This document shows positions 31,855-41,489 of a stretch of DNA of 64,000 nt, in pieces (the stretch's first letter is position 1; every line of letters starts with the position of its first letter). This DNA comes from Lachnospiraceae bacterium A4 (GTDB lineage Bacteria > Bacillota > Clostridia > Lachnospirales > Lachnospiraceae). The stretch is from the NCBI GenBank assembly GCA_000403215.2, contig KE159563.1:62001-126000 (forward strand), given 5' to 3'. The notes below the pieces were generated by a model. It was not told the DNA's origin and ran no database searches. It saw only the letters and a program-made list of their open reading frames with translations. A program made the position numbers and the translations under genes.

Positions 31855-33228
31855 TTAGTCCTTCATTGCAGTTGTTTGATTCTGGTCTACCCCCTCTGTA
31901 CTCTCTGCCTGAAACAGAATCTTGAGCGTCAGAAGCATCAGCTTCAAATCCAGCCACACACTATAATTTTCTATATAAAACAAATCCAGTTTTAACTTAT
32001 CATACGGGGCCGTATTGTACTTTCCATACACCTGTGCATATCCCGCCAGTCCCGCCTTGACCTTGGTCCGAAAGGTAAACTCCGGCATATCCTCCATATA
32101 CTGCCGTATAATCTCGGGGCGCTCTGGTCTTGGACCGATAAAGGACATCTCGCCGCACAGGATATTAAAAAGCTGCGGCAGCTCATCAATCCGCACTTTT
32201 CTGATAAATTTGCCAATCGGCGTAATGCGGCTGTCGTTCTTGGCGGCAAGCCTTGCCACCCCGTCCTTCTCCGCATCGGTGCGCATACTCCGAAATTTGA
32301 GAATCTGAAATTCCTTCTGATCGCGGGTGCACCGTGTCTGCTTATATAAGACTGGCCCCCCGTCATAACATTTAATCGCAATGGCGGTAAGGAGCATAAA
32401 CGGCGCCGCAAGAAGCATCAGTATCATCGAACACACAATGTCAATCAAGCGTTTTACCACCCGCTGTTCAATGGTCATCGCATACTCCCTTGTGAGGAGA
32501 ATCGGCGTGTCAAACAGATGAAGCTGGTCGGAACCCTGAATCATAATATCCGGGATTTTGGGCATCATATACACGCGGATTCCCCTGCTGTAACAGAATT
32601 TCAACAGCTTGTTGCGCAGCACTGTATCCATATCCCACAGTACAACTCCGTCATAACAGGTCACAATCTCCGCTTTCAGTGCCTCAAATCCGTCGCTCTC
32701 ATACACACTTTTTATAATATGATACTTATCCTTCCTTGTCTCGAACTTCTTTAAGATCTCCTCCGTCGGCCGCCCGCCGCTGATAAACAGCAGATTCTTA
32801 GGCGGAAAAAACCGCTGATAGAGCTTGTGGCTCACAAACGTCCACCCCGCAGACACCACAATCTGCGCAAGCATCATCAATATCAGAGGATACGCTGTGA
32901 CCAGTCCCAAGGACAACAGTGAAATCTGAAAATACGAGACAATATTGGCGCACAACAGCGAGATCACCTGCGAAAAAAATACATCCATCGGCTTGAGATA
33001 GCCCACTTTCAGCCCGCCATACGTCGCAGTAAAAAACAGCAGCAATATAAAATAAACGGCTGCCAGAAGCCAGAAGCCCTTTCTGTGAAAGCTTCTCCAC
33101 ATGCCGCTCTGCATAATGTCATTATACACCTCATGCCAGACATATATATATAAAACCGTCTGGAACACAAGTCCGATTAATGACATCTGTAATATAATTG
33201 TCCTCTTTACTGACTCTATCCGTCCCAC
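31855..33228 (-). CDS. Polyprenyl-phosphate sugar-1-phosphate transferase (WbaP/CpsE family)
   Basis: This 457-residue initiating phosphoglycosyl transferase has several helices in residues 10-130, a CoA-binding-like middle domain (FISGGRPTEEIL) and a C-terminal catalytic domain from about residue 245. The latter shows KRLIDIVCSMILML, KFRSMRTDAEKDG, KFIRKVRIDELPQLFNIL and GEMSFIGPRPERPE. It transfers a sugar-1-phosphate from UDP-sugar to undecaprenyl phosphate, starting repeat-unit assembly. Being the only such enzyme in the window, it likely primes the main glycan. It follows the GT2 gene by 24 bp and precedes the Wzz-like gene by 12. Confidence 0.93.
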   Translation of the reverse strand: MGRIESVKRTIILQMSLIGLVFQTVLYIYVWHEVYNDIMQSGMWRSFHRKGFWLLAAVYFILLLFFTATYGGLKVGYLKPMDVFFSQVISLLCANIVSYFQISLLSLGLVTAYPLILMMLAQIVVSAGWTFVSHKLYQRFFPPKNLLFISGGRPTEEILKKFETRKDKYHIIKSVYESDGFEALKAEIVTCYDGVVLWDMDTVLRNKLLKFCYSRGIRVYMMPKIPDIMIQGSDQLHLFDTPILLTREYAMTIEQRVVKRLIDIVCSMILMLLAAPFMLLTAIAIKCYDGGPVLYKQTRCTRDQKEFQILKFRSMRTDAEKDGVARLAAKNDSRITPIGKFIRKVRIDELPQLFNILCGEMSFIGPRPERPEIIRQYMEDMPEFTFRTKVKAGLAGYAQVYGKYNTAPYDKLKLDLFYIENYSVWLDLKLMLLTLKILFQAESTEGVDQNQTTAMKD

Positions 33229-33252
33229 ACAAAAGCCTCCAAACCGAGATCT

Positions 33253-34035
33253 CTAAAGCCGCCGAAAGACTGCCCTGAATGCCCAAAAGACCATACAGTA
33301 CATACTTTCCGCCACAGACAGCCGTTCCTGCCTGCGGTAGAGACCCCAGATCCGTCTCACCGCAGTCATCTTATTCGATGACAATGTGGCTGCACTTCTT
33401 CTATATTTGACCAGATTTTCGTCAATCCCATACGCCGCCCCGTGTTTTTTTAAAATCTGCCACCATGTAGCGGTATCCTCACTGGCAATGCACGGCATAT
33501 AAATATCCTCATCTGGTATGATATTCCTGTCAATCATTACTGTGGACGTAAAAATCGTGGTATTTTTGAGTGCCTGCCTGTAATTGATCTGCGCCGGCAC
33601 ATGCACCACTTTTCCAAGTCCCTCTCCCGAAGCGTCTGCAAACTCATACCCCATAAATACAAAACCAGCCTTCGGATTTATCGTTCTCTGTATCGTATGA
33701 AGCTGTTCCAGCTCCGTTTTTAACTTATCAGGAAGCCAGAGATCATCTGCGTCCAAAAAACACAGATACTGCCCGCGTGCCTCCTGCACGCCGCGGTTTC
33801 GTGCCCTCGCAGCACCGCCGTTCTCCTCCTGCACCACCAGCCGCACCCGCTCATCTTCAGCGCATTTTTGCTGTATGATCTCTCTGCTGCCGTCCGACGA
33901 GCCGTCCTCCACCAGCAAAAGCTCCCACGCGCGGTAGGTCTGCGCCTGCACGCAGTGAATCGTCTCCGCAATAAACTGTCCTGCATTGTAGACCGGCACC
34001 ACAATACTCACAAGCCCGCTCTTTCTCTCACCCAT
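33253..34035 (-). CDS. Family 2 glycosyltransferase
   Basis: This 260-residue GT-A protein begins MGERKSGLVSIVVPVYNAGQ, with LLVEDGSSDGSREII, RNRGVQEARGQYLCFLDADD (nucleotide and metal sites) and the CIASEDTATWWQIL block typical of the teichuronic or capsule transferases related to TuaG. The start at 34035 lies one base after the stop of the upstream gene and seven bases after GGAAGAG, so it is coupled to it. An ATG seven codons earlier sits inside that gene. The transferred sugar is unknown. Confidence 0.88.
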   Translation of the reverse strand: MGERKSGLVSIVVPVYNAGQFIAETIHCVQAQTYRAWELLLVEDGSSDGSREIIQQKCAEDERVRLVVQEENGGAARARNRGVQEARGQYLCFLDADDLWLPDKLKTELEQLHTIQRTINPKAGFVFMGYEFADASGEGLGKVVHVPAQINYRQALKNTTIFTSTVMIDRNIIPDEDIYMPCIASEDTATWWQILKKHGAAYGIDENLVKYRRSAATLSSNKMTAVRRIWGLYRRQERLSVAESMYCMVFWAFRAVFRRL

Positions 34036-34036
34036 G

Positions 34037-34978
34037 CTAAAACTCTTCCTTAACAAGATACTTTGGCCTGTCCTTCACTTCCATATACATCTTACTCATA
34101 TACTGTCCCATAATGCCAAGACACAATAGCTGTACGCCGCCAATCAGCGAGATAATGCACATCATGGAGGGCCAGCCCGCGACCGGGTCCCCATAAATCA
34201 GCGCTCTTACAAAGATAAAAATCATAAACACAAACGCAACCAGACAGAATAACATTCCAAAGACAGAAGCAATGGAGAGCGGTGCCGTCGAAAACGCCAT
34301 AATCCCGTCCAGCGAGTACAGAAACAATTTCCAGAACGACCACTTTGTCTCGCCTGCCACGCGCTGTATATTCTCATATTCAATCCACTTCGTACTAAAG
34401 CCAACCCAGCCAAAAATCCCCTTTGAGAAGCGGTTGTACTCCTTCATCGCCAGAATGGCATCTGTCACCTGCCTTGTCATCAGGCGGTAATCCCGCGCGC
34501 CGTCCACAATCTCTGTCTTGGAAATCTTTCTCATCAGCCCATAAAAACGCCGCGCAAAGAATGAGCGGATCGGCGGCTCTCCCTTTCTGTCCACGCGTCT
34601 GGTCGCAACAGAATCATATCCCTCCTCAATATATTGATACATCTCCGGCAGAATTGCGGGAGGGTCCTGCAAATCCGCATCCATCAGCACTGTGAAGTCT
34701 CCGGACGCTTTCTCAAGCCCGGCGATAATTGCTGCCTCCTTCCCAAAATTTCTTGAAAAGGAGACAAGATGCACTCGGTCATCTTTCTCTCTGAGCGATT
34801 TCACCGCACCGACAGTATCATCCTTCGACCCGTCGTCCACAAATATAAATTCAAACTCCACATTCTTATCATGAAAAAATGTCTCCTGCTTCACAGTCTC
34901 AGCATAAAACAACGGCACACTTTTCTCCTCATTATAACACGGCACTATAATACTCAAAATTCTGGTATCTGCCTTCAA
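34037..34978 (-). CDS. Polyprenyl-phosphate glycosyltransferase, GtrB/DPM1-like
   Basis: This 313-residue protein begins ILSIIVPCYNEEKSVPLFY, with IFVDDGSKDDTVGAV, VSFSRNFGKEAAIIAGLE, LMDADLQDPP and a domain ending in two helices (about residues 235-295). These are the signatures of GtrB, CsbB and related undecaprenyl-phosphate glucose or GlcNAc synthases. The lipid-sugar made would be flipped and used by a GT-C transferase to decorate a surface polymer. The window has a second enzyme of this type at 3505-4452 and two GT-C-like proteins, so two decoration routes are possible. Confidence 0.88.
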   Translation of the reverse strand: MKADTRILSIIVPCYNEEKSVPLFYAETVKQETFFHDKNVEFEFIFVDDGSKDDTVGAVKSLREKDDRVHLVSFSRNFGKEAAIIAGLEKASGDFTVLMDADLQDPPAILPEMYQYIEEGYDSVATRRVDRKGEPPIRSFFARRFYGLMRKISKTEIVDGARDYRLMTRQVTDAILAMKEYNRFSKGIFGWVGFSTKWIEYENIQRVAGETKWSFWKLFLYSLDGIMAFSTAPLSIASVFGMLFCLVAFVFMIFIFVRALIYGDPVAGWPSMMCIISLIGGVQLLCLGIMGQYMSKMYMEVKDRPKYLVKEEF

Positions 34979-35008
34979 CTGTCTCTTCCTCCCATTCCCA
35001 ATTCAATC

Positions 35009-35380
35009 CTATGGTCCCAGCGCTGGCACGGCATGCTCGACCAATTTCTCTATGACCTCTGTATTCGTCGGTCTGGTAGTGTCATCTTTGTATACTCCCT
35101 GAAATATTTCCTTCAAAGTCTCTGGATTTCCATTGGTCCATGCAGTCTCTATCGCATTTCGTATCGCACGTTCCACCTGTTTATCTGTCGTATCAAAACG
35201 CTTTGCCACCTCTGGATACAAGCGTTTTGTGACCGAGGCTAAGACTTCAGGCTCATAAAAAGCGATACAGACTGCCTCCCGCAGATACCGATACCCTTTT
35301 TGCCTTGCCTGAAATCCGCATTTCACCATATGGTATGTAGTTCGTCCAAACACACTCACTCTCGAACATTCATCATCCAT
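35009..35380 (-). CDS. Orphan Spo0A C-terminal (DNA-binding) domain protein
   Basis: This 123-residue protein consists almost wholly of the Spo0A effector domain: KGYRYLREAVCIAF, VTKRLYPEVAKRFDTT, the recognition helix QVERAIRNAIETAW (residues 68-81) and TRPTNTEVIEKL all match Spo0A region by region. The phosphorylated receiver domain of Spo0A is missing; only about 25 unrelated residues precede the domain. It may bind 0A-type sites without phosphorelay control or compete with Spo0A. It lies among glycan genes, 47 bp after fcl and 30 bp before the GtrB-like gene, hinting at regulation of surface polysaccharide. The ATG at 35380 has no good ribosome binding site, so the exact start is unsure. 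Confidence 0.85.
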   Translation of the reverse strand: MDDECSRVSVFGRTTYHMVKCGFQARQKGYRYLREAVCIAFYEPEVLASVTKRLYPEVAKRFDTTDKQVERAIRNAIETAWTNGNPETLKEIFQGVYKDDTTRPTNTEVIEKLVEHAVPALGP

Positions 35381-35427
35381 ATTTACTTAATCACACCCTA
35401 ATTTGATTTCTTCCTCAGTCATCTCCC

Positions 35428-36372
35428 TTACAGTCTGGCATCCTCCACATTTTCCCGAAACCAGTCATAGGCAAGCTGCACGCCCTCCTCAAGCTCAATC
35501 TTGTGCGTCCAGCCAAGCTTGTGAAGTTTCGTCACATCTGTCAGCTTTCGCGGTGTCCCGTCCGGCATCTCCTGATTCCAGACAATCCCGCCTTCATAGC
35601 CTACCACACGGCGGACAATCTCCGCCAGCTCACGGATTGTCACTTCCTTGCCTGTGCCGATATTCACATGCTGTTCGCCGTCATAGTGCTCGAGCAGAAA
35701 GACGCAGGCATCTGCCATATCGTCCACATGCAAAAACTCGCGCAGCGGTGTACCTGTACCCCACAGCTCGACACTCGGCGCGTTATTGGCTTTTGCCTCA
35801 TGAAACTTGCGGATAAGCGCCGGCATGACATGCGAGCCAGACAAATCATAATTGTCATAAGGCCCGTACAGATTTGTCGGCATACAACTGATAAAGTCAT
35901 CGCCATACTGCCGCTTAAAATATTTGCACATCTCCAGCCCGGCAATCTTTGCGACAGCATACGCCTCGTTGGTCTCCTCAAGCGGCCCTGTCAGAAGCGC
36001 ATCTTCCGGGATTGGCTGCTGCGCCATCTTGGGATAAATGCAGGTGCTTCCGAGAAACAGCAGCTTTTTCACCCCAAAATCATGACAGCTCTTGATCACA
36101 TTGCATTGAATCTGCATATTCTCATAGGCAAATTCCGCGGGCGCTGTATTGTTGGCGTTGATGCCGCCAACCTTCGCCGCCGCAAGCACCACCACATCTG
36201 GCCTCTGCTCTGCGAAAAAATCCCTCACTGCCTGCTGGCTTGTAAGGTCCAGCTCATGATGCGTCCTACAGATAATATTTGTAAATCCCTTCTCCTCAAG
36301 ATTTCTGACAATAGCAGAGCCCACAAGTCCCCTGTGCCCTGCTACATATATTTTGTCTGACTTATTCATCAT
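35428..36372 (-). CDS. fcl: GDP-L-fucose synthase
   Basis: This 314-residue short-chain dehydrogenase-type epimerase-reductase has [19 protein letters not shown] at its start for NADP binding. [29 protein letters not shown] and the YAVAK catalytic pair (around residue 137-141) follow. These blocks are specific to GDP-4-keto-6-deoxymannose 3,5-epimerase-4-reductase. With the gmd gene upstream it makes GDP-L-fucose from GDP-mannose. The start overlaps the gmd stop by 11 bp, so the two are coupled. GDP-mannose synthesis genes (manB, manC) are not in the window. Confidence 0.95.
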   Translation of the reverse strand: MMNKSDKIYVAGHRGLVGSAIVRNLEEKGFTNIICRTHHELDLTSQQAVRDFFAEQRPDVVVLAAAKVGGINANNTAPAEFAYENMQIQCNVIKSCHDFGVKKLLFLGSTCIYPKMAQQPIPEDALLTGPLEETNEAYAVAKIAGLEMCKYFKRQYGDDFISCMPTNLYGPYDNYDLSGSHVMPALIRKFHEAKANNAPSVELWGTGTPLREFLHVDDMADACVFLLEHYDGEQHVNIGTGKEVTIRELAEIVRRVVGYEGGIVWNQEMPDGTPRKLTDVTKLHKLGWTHKIELEEGVQLAYDWFRENVEDARL

Positions 36373-37441
36373 TTCCTCCGTTCTTCATCCGGTACGCTGC
36401 ACATGAGATTCCAGCGACCTCGCGCAGATCAGCGTCCATCATCATAGAGACAAGCCCACGGAAATCGACTTTTCTTTTCCAGCCAAGCTCTTTTTCTGCC
36501 TTTGCTGCATTTCCCCACAAAAACTCTACCTCTGCCGGACGGTAAAACTCCGGATTGACATCCACGAGAAGCTTTCCGCTCTTCATGTCATATCCTTTCT
36601 CATGAACGCCTTCGCCCTCCCAGCGGATGCTGATGCCAAGTTCTGCAAATGCAGCCTCGACAAACTGGCGCACTGTGTGCGTCTCATTCGTGGCAAGCAC
36701 ATAATCGCCGGGCGCCTTCTGCTGAAGCATCAGCCACATGCCCTCCACATAATCGCCGGCATAGCCCCAGTCACGCTTTGCATTCATATTGCCAAGCGAA
36801 ATCTTGTCCTGTTTGCCGGCAACAATATTTGCTATGGCAAGCGTGATTTTTCTTGTGACAAAATTCTCACCGCGCCGCGGCGACTCATGATTAAATAAAA
36901 TTCCATTGCACGCAAACATATTGTAGGATTCCCTGTAATTGACTGTAATCCAGTAAGAGTACAGCTTCGCCACGCCGTAAGGGCTCTTGGGATAAAACGG
37001 CGTCTCCTCACTCTGCGGCGCCGTCTCAGGCAGCCCGCCAAAAAGTTCTGAAGTCGAAGCCTGATAATAACGGCAGTTTCCGCCATTTACCCGGATTGCC
37101 TCGAGCAGCTTGAGCGTGCTGACGCCGGTCGCGTCCGCAGTGTACTCAGGCACCTCAAAAGAAACGCCCACATGAGACTGCGCCGCGAGGTTGTAGACCT
37201 CGGTCGGACGGATTTCCCCGATAATACGCATCAGATTCGAGGAGTCTGTCGTGTCCGCAAAATGCAGGAAAAATTTGACTTTGTAATACTCTGATTTGAT
37301 CAGATGGTCAATGCGCATCGTATTGGAGATGCTGTGCCTTCTGATCAGCCCGTGAACTTCATATCCTTTTGCCAGCAGAAACTCCGCAAGATAAGATCCA
37401 TCCTGCCCCGTAATTCCTGTTATCAATGCTATATTTTTCAT
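36362..37441 (-). CDS. gmd: GDP-mannose 4,6-dehydratase
   Basis: This 359-residue enzyme opens with [19 protein letters not shown], the NADP loop, and contains [46 protein letters not shown] with the Tyr-x3-Lys pair, and [17 protein letters not shown]. All are Gmd-specific. It turns GDP-mannose into GDP-4-keto-6-deoxymannose, used by Fcl directly downstream. Its own promoter (37492-37520) lies at the end of rmlD. Confidence 0.95.
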   Translation of the reverse strand: MKNIALITGITGQDGSYLAEFLLAKGYEVHGLIRRHSISNTMRIDHLIKSEYYKVKFFLHFADTTDSSNLMRIIGEIRPTEVYNLAAQSHVGVSFEVPEYTADATGVSTLKLLEAIRVNGGNCRYYQASTSELFGGLPETAPQSEETPFYPKSPYGVAKLYSYWITVNYRESYNMFACNGILFNHESPRRGENFVTRKITLAIANIVAGKQDKISLGNMNAKRDWGYAGDYVEGMWLMLQQKAPGDYVLATNETHTVRQFVEAAFAELGISIRWEGEGVHEKGYDMKSGKLLVDVNPEFYRPAEVEFLWGNAAKAEKELGWKRKVDFRGLVSMMMDADLREVAGISCAAYRMKNGGNDE

Positions 37442-37491
37442 ATATGACTTCTTTCCTTTCCCGCTTCCAATTTATTCCTTTTTACTTTCTT

Positions 37492-37520
37492 AGTATACAA
37501 AACCTTGCTCAAAATGACAA
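37492..37520 (-). promoter_or_regulatory. Sigma-A-type promoter for gmd-fcl
   Basis: On the minus strand TTGTCA, a 17-base spacer and TATACT overlap the last codons of rmlD and lie about 50 bases upstream of gmd. Spacing is ideal and both hexamers are close to consensus. Confidence 0.6.
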
Positions 37521-38381
37521 GCTCTTTATATATTCCGCGATCGCCTTTTCCCAATCCGCAAACCGGTAATCCGTCGTCAGCCGCAGCATATAGTTGTCGA
37601 GCACCGAATACGCTGGTCTTGGCGCCACGATTCCTGTTGTATTCCTGTCATACTCCTCTGTCGTGACAGTCTGCACCTCGGTAGATATCCCTGCCAGTCT
37701 GTAAAACGCCCGCGTGAAATCTGCCCAGTTTGTGACTCCCTCACAAGTACCGTGAAAGACGCCGAAATTGTCTGTCGGCAGAAGATGCGCGATCATCTTG
37801 GCAAGCTCGTCCGCGCTGGTCGGCGAGCCAAACTGGTCGCCGACCACCGTCACCCGATCGCGGTTTGCAGCCAGTTCAAGCATCGTTTTCACAAAGTTCT
37901 TGCCATCTCCATACAGCCATGCGGTGCGGACAATAAAATACTCCCTTGCAAATTCCTTCACAAAACACTCCCCAGCAAGTTTTGTTTTCCCATAGACTGA
38001 GTTGGGGGACGGGGCATCAAATTCCGTGTACGGCGTGCTGGCATGTCCGTCAAACACATAATCTGTCGAGATATGCATCAGCTTCGCATGGTATCTGGCT
38101 GCCGCAATACTCAAGTTCCTCGGGCCGACCGCATTGATCTTATATGCATTGTCCACATCTGTCTCACAGGCATTGACGTTGGTGTGCGCCGCACAGTTTA
38201 TGATCGCATACGGCTTCACCTCAGCCACAAACCTGTCCACTTCCTCAATCTTTGTGATATCCAGCTCAGCCACATCCGTATTCACACACTCATACGCGGT
38301 ACTGCCCTGATAGATTTTGTTGATTGCACGTCCCAGCTGTCCATTGCAGCCCGTGACGATAATTTTTTTGTTCGCGCTCAT
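37509..38381 (-). CDS. rfbD: dTDP-4-dehydrorhamnose reductase (RmlD)
   Basis: This 290-residue protein begins IIVTGCNGQLGRAINKIYQ, with IINCAAHTNVNACETD, ISTDYVFDG, the YGKTKLAGE catalytic pair (around residue 128-132) and FGVFHGTCEGVTNWADFTR. These are RmlD family blocks. It reduces dTDP-4-keto-L-rhamnose to dTDP-L-rhamnose. The partner genes rmlA, rmlB and rmlC are not here, so they must be elsewhere in the genome. It is the first gene of the polysaccharide block, directly after the HPr terminator. Confidence 0.9.
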   Translation of the reverse strand: MSANKKIIVTGCNGQLGRAINKIYQGSTAYECVNTDVAELDITKIEEVDRFVAEVKPYAIINCAAHTNVNACETDVDNAYKINAVGPRNLSIAAARYHAKLMHISTDYVFDGHASTPYTEFDAPSPNSVYGKTKLAGECFVKEFAREYFIVRTAWLYGDGKNFVKTMLELAANRDRVTVVGDQFGSPTSADELAKMIAHLLPTDNFGVFHGTCEGVTNWADFTRAFYRLAGISTEVQTVTTEEYDRNTTGIVAPRPAYSVLDNYMLRLTTDYRFADWEKAIAEYIKSLSF

Positions 38382-38444
38382 CTTATCCTGTTTCCTTTCA
38401 CTCTACTGTTATCTTTTCTCATATAAATAAAGTCTATTCATCAA

Positions 38445-38473
38445 AGTAGGAGGAATACGCCCTTCCTCCTACT
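38445..38473 (-). terminator. Terminator after the HPr gene, overlapping its stop codon
   Basis: On the minus strand AGTAGGAGGAA and TTCCTCCTACT form an 11-bp perfect stem around a 7-base loop, followed by TTTGATG. The TAG stop of the HPr gene lies in the left arm. The U-run is short, so termination may be partial. It separates the c-di-AMP operon from the glycan locus. Confidence 0.65.
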
Positions 38474-38732
38474 CACCCAGTCCATTTTCTATAATACGCA
38501 CCATGGCTGCCAAAGCCTCATTTTCATCTGCGCCATCGCAGAACAGCTCGATCTCATCCCCGCTCTTGATACATGCGCCCAGCACGCTGAGCACACTCTT
38601 TGCATTTGCAGTATTGCCGCGGAATGTAAACGTTATCAGCGACTGAAACTGCATCGCCTCCTTGCACAGAATCCCTGCCGGGCGCAGATGCAGTCCCGTA
38701 GGATTCTTAATAACCACCTTTTGACCAACCAT
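38469..38732 (-). CDS. ptsH: HPr-family phosphocarrier protein
   Basis: This 87-residue protein of normal HPr length has TGLHLRPAG with the phospho-accepting His15, and NAKSVLSVLG with Ser46, the site used by HPr kinase in Firmicutes. Both regulatory residues are at the standard positions, so a full phosphotransferase and catabolite-repression role is possible. It lies 28 bp downstream of glmM, last in the cdaA-cdaR-glmM unit, an unusual place for ptsH, which is generally next to ptsI. It could be a secondary HPr (Crh-like), although Crh lacks the histidine, which is present here. Confidence 0.9.
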   Translation of the reverse strand: MVGQKVVIKNPTGLHLRPAGILCKEAMQFQSLITFTFRGNTANAKSVLSVLGACIKSGDEIELFCDGADENEALAAMVRIIENGLGE

Positions 38733-38760
38733 ATCTTTCGCACCTCCTGTACTTCTCTGG

Positions 38761-40110
38761 TCACAGCATCACATTTTGTATCAGCTCTGCCAGCTCACGC
38801 GCCTCCCGCTCTATCATCCGCTGATCTTTGCCCTCTATCATCACGCGCACAAGCGGCTCTGTGCCCGAAGGACGGATCAGCACTCTTCCTTCATCTGCAA
38901 ATTTTGCATTCACATGTTCGATTGCCTCCGCAATCTCTGTGTACTCCATATAGCTGTTTTTCTTGTGGTTTGGAACCTTTGCGCCCACAAGCGCCTGCGG
39001 ATATACGGTCATGATTGTCGCAAGCTCAGAAAGCGTTTTGCCTGTCTCCACCATAACCTGCAGCAGATGCAGTGCGCTGAGCAGCCCATCACCCGTTGTA
39101 TTCTCATCCAGGAAAATAATGTGTCCCGACTGTTCTCCCCCCAGATTCGCACCGATCTCAAGCATTCTCTCCATCACATAGCGGTCTCCGACTGTCGTCT
39201 GTTCGATATGAATGCCGTTCTCCTTTCCCATGTTGAAAAAGCCCAGATTGCTCATCACTGTCGCAACAATCGTATTGTCTTTTAGCGTGCCCTTCTCCTT
39301 CATATGGTTGCCGACGATCGCCATAATCACATCGCCGTCAACCTGATTTCCGTTTTCATCGACAGCGAGCAACCTGTCGGCATCGCCGTCAAATGCCAGC
39401 CCTACATTTGCCTTCTCATACACGACGCGCGCCTGTAACTCCTCCATGTGCGTAGAGCCGCAGTTTGCATTGATATTCGTGCCGTCCGGGTTGTTGTGGA
39501 TCGCCACAATCTCCGCGCCAAGCTCCTTGAGCGTCTCCACAGAGGTATAGTAAGAAGCGCCCTCCGCACAGTCCACCACAATCTTCATACCGCTCAAATC
39601 CACAGGCACCGCCTGTACTGTGTGGTTGATATACTCCTCCCTCGCGTCTGTGCGGTACTTGATCTTGCCCACGCTCGGGCCTGTCGGAAACTGGATATCC
39701 TTCATGCCGTTTCGAATCAGCGCCTCAATCTCATCCTCCATCGAATCCGGCAGCTTAAATCCCTTCCCGTCAAAAAATTTGATGCCGTTAAACTCCACTG
39801 GATTGTGCGATGCTGAGATGACCACCCCCGCGTCCACTCTGTACTTCTGTGTCAGATAAGCGATCGCCGGCGTGGGCACCACGCCCACATACACCACATT
39901 TGCGCCGACTGAACAGGCGCCTGCCATCAGCGCATTTGCCAGCATGTCACCCGAAATCCGCGTATCGCATCCGACCATGATGGTCGGCTTATGCGCATTC
40001 TCCTTCGAGAGAACATACGCCCCTGCCTGCCCTAGCTGCATCGCCAAAAGCGGTGTCAGTTCGTCATTTGCCACACCTCTAACGCCATCTGTTCCAAATA
40101 ATCTAGCCAT
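38761..40110 (-). CDS. glmM: Phosphoglucosamine mutase
   Basis: This 449-residue alpha-D-phosphohexomutase starts ARLFGTDGVRGVANDELTP and has the phosphoserine loop VISASHNPVEFNGIKFF (Ser near residue 101). The metal-binding loop FDGDADRLLAVDENG and the phosphate-binding RPSGTEPLVRVMIEG near the end complete the family set. It interconverts glucosamine-6-phosphate and glucosamine-1-phosphate, the precursor of UDP-GlcNAc for peptidoglycan and for the Pse pathway. As in most Firmicutes it follows cdaA and cdaR; CdaA activity is known to be held down by GlmM binding. Confidence 0.97.
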   Translation of the reverse strand: MARLFGTDGVRGVANDELTPLLAMQLGQAGAYVLSKENAHKPTIMVGCDTRISGDMLANALMAGACSVGANVVYVGVVPTPAIAYLTQKYRVDAGVVISASHNPVEFNGIKFFDGKGFKLPDSMEDEIEALIRNGMKDIQFPTGPSVGKIKYRTDAREEYINHTVQAVPVDLSGMKIVVDCAEGASYYTSVETLKELGAEIVAIHNNPDGTNINANCGSTHMEELQARVVYEKANVGLAFDGDADRLLAVDENGNQVDGDVIMAIVGNHMKEKGTLKDNTIVATVMSNLGFFNMGKENGIHIEQTTVGDRYVMERMLEIGANLGGEQSGHIIFLDENTTGDGLLSALHLLQVMVETGKTLSELATIMTVYPQALVGAKVPNHKKNSYMEYTEIAEAIEHVNAKFADEGRVLIRPSGTEPLVRVMIEGKDQRMIEREARELAELIQNVML

Positions 40111-40130
40111 CTGTTTCTATCCTCCAAAAT

Positions 40131-41489
40131 TTATTCAATATTATTGTTCGTGCCGGGGTCAATATTATTCATCTCTGCATCCGGCTCTTGTTCTATTTCC
40201 TCCAAAACCACGGTCATCTGGTACGGCTTCTCCAGCGTAACGGTATCTGGCAGGTTAAATGTCAGATCTCCCTGATAGACGCCTGCACTCCATTCCGTCA
40301 ACTCCAGCTTCTGTAACAGACTGTCCATATCCACCACGCCGATGACGCTTTCCTCCTGCACAGCCTCCACTGCCGCACTCGTTCCCGATATGCGGATTGT
40401 ATAGGTCTCCTGTTCCTTGGCTTCCTTTAAGGTCACATTCAGGTTTTCAGGTGTATTGCCGGCGGCAAAATTTCTGGACGGCACCTTCAGCTCTTTGGTC
40501 ACAAGCGGCTCTATGCCGATCGTCACACTCACATTGCCGTTAAAACTGCTGTCGGCAAACTGTACGCCTGTCGGCAGATATTTCCTGATATTGACAATCG
40601 CCGTCTTGCTCTCCGTCAGATCCTCCACGCTGAGCGCCGGGTCTGACACGACAATTCTGGAAACACCGTCTAAAACGCCGGACCTGCCTGCGATCACCAC
40701 AGTCTCCGGCACGCTGAGCATCTCGCCGTTCACCACATAGCCCGATGCCGGCTCGTCTGGCACCACAAAGCTTAACGGAACGATCTTTGTCGCCAGTATG
40801 GACACTGCCACATCGACCGTCGTGATATTGAGCTTAATTGAACTATTTTTGATTTCATTGTTATCTGCATCATAAATCTTTAAGTCCGCCGTCGTGTTGA
40901 TATCTGACGAATAGCCATTAATATTGATTACCGCATCAATATGGTCAATCTGGTTGATCAAGGACTCCGGCCCGGAGTAGCGCACGACATTCTGGCTCGG
41001 CGTGATTCCGCCAACCACATAGCCCGACGCCGGCTCGCCTGAAGTCGATACATTGATCACCTTCTGGTCACGATCCATCTTCTCGATTGCAAGCTTCACA
41101 TTGTCAATATTCGTCCTAAATTCCAGCTCTGAATTGTTGCGCGCGCTCGACACCCTGATACCCACTGTGTTCATGAAGGTCAGCTCAGACAGATCCGCGA
41201 CCGCCTTCAAATCGTCTCTTGACACATAGTCAAACACCGAGCTTTTTCCGATCGCTGTGACATTGACGGTATCTGTCCCGTCCAGCACCTCATAGACCTT
41301 GCCTTCGTTCGTGATCAGCTCTGTATTGATAATCTCCACCGGAATGTTGTTAAACACCTTTCTCTCCACCGGATCGGTAATGCTGTCCACCATAAACCAC
41401 AACCCGCAGGATATGACGATCGCCAGCAGCTTCAGTCCAAAATTGTTTGTGATCACGCCAGCCGCCTTCTTTACTATACTATTTTTCAT
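40131..41489 (-). CDS. cdaR: CdaA regulatory protein with YbbR domains (CdaR)
   Basis: This 452-residue protein has a short cytoplasmic start, one membrane helix (about residues 16-34, FGLKLLAIVISCGLWFMV) and an outside part made of repeated YbbR domains. Repeats of the SGEPASGYVVGGITPSQNVVRYSG / PDEPASGYVVNGEMLSVPETV type are visible near residues 150 and 240. It binds CdaA at the membrane and modulates c-di-AMP synthesis. The start overlaps the cdaA stop by 11 bp. The tail, rich in Asp, Asn and Glu, is not part of the domain. Confidence 0.93.
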   Translation of the reverse strand: MKNSIVKKAAGVITNNFGLKLLAIVISCGLWFMVDSITDPVERKVFNNIPVEIINTELITNEGKVYEVLDGTDTVNVTAIGKSSVFDYVSRDDLKAVADLSELTFMNTVGIRVSSARNNSELEFRTNIDNVKLAIEKMDRDQKVINVSTSGEPASGYVVGGITPSQNVVRYSGPESLINQIDHIDAVININGYSSDINTTADLKIYDADNNEIKNSSIKLNITTVDVAVSILATKIVPLSFVVPDEPASGYVVNGEMLSVPETVVIAGRSGVLDGVSRIVVSDPALSVEDLTESKTAIVNIRKYLPTGVQFADSSFNGNVSVTIGIEPLVTKELKVPSRNFAAGNTPENLNVTLKEAKEQETYTIRISGTSAAVEAVQEESVIGVVDMDSLLQKLELTEWSAGVYQGDLTFNLPDTVTLEKPYQMTVVLEEIEQEPDAEMNNIDPGTNNNIE

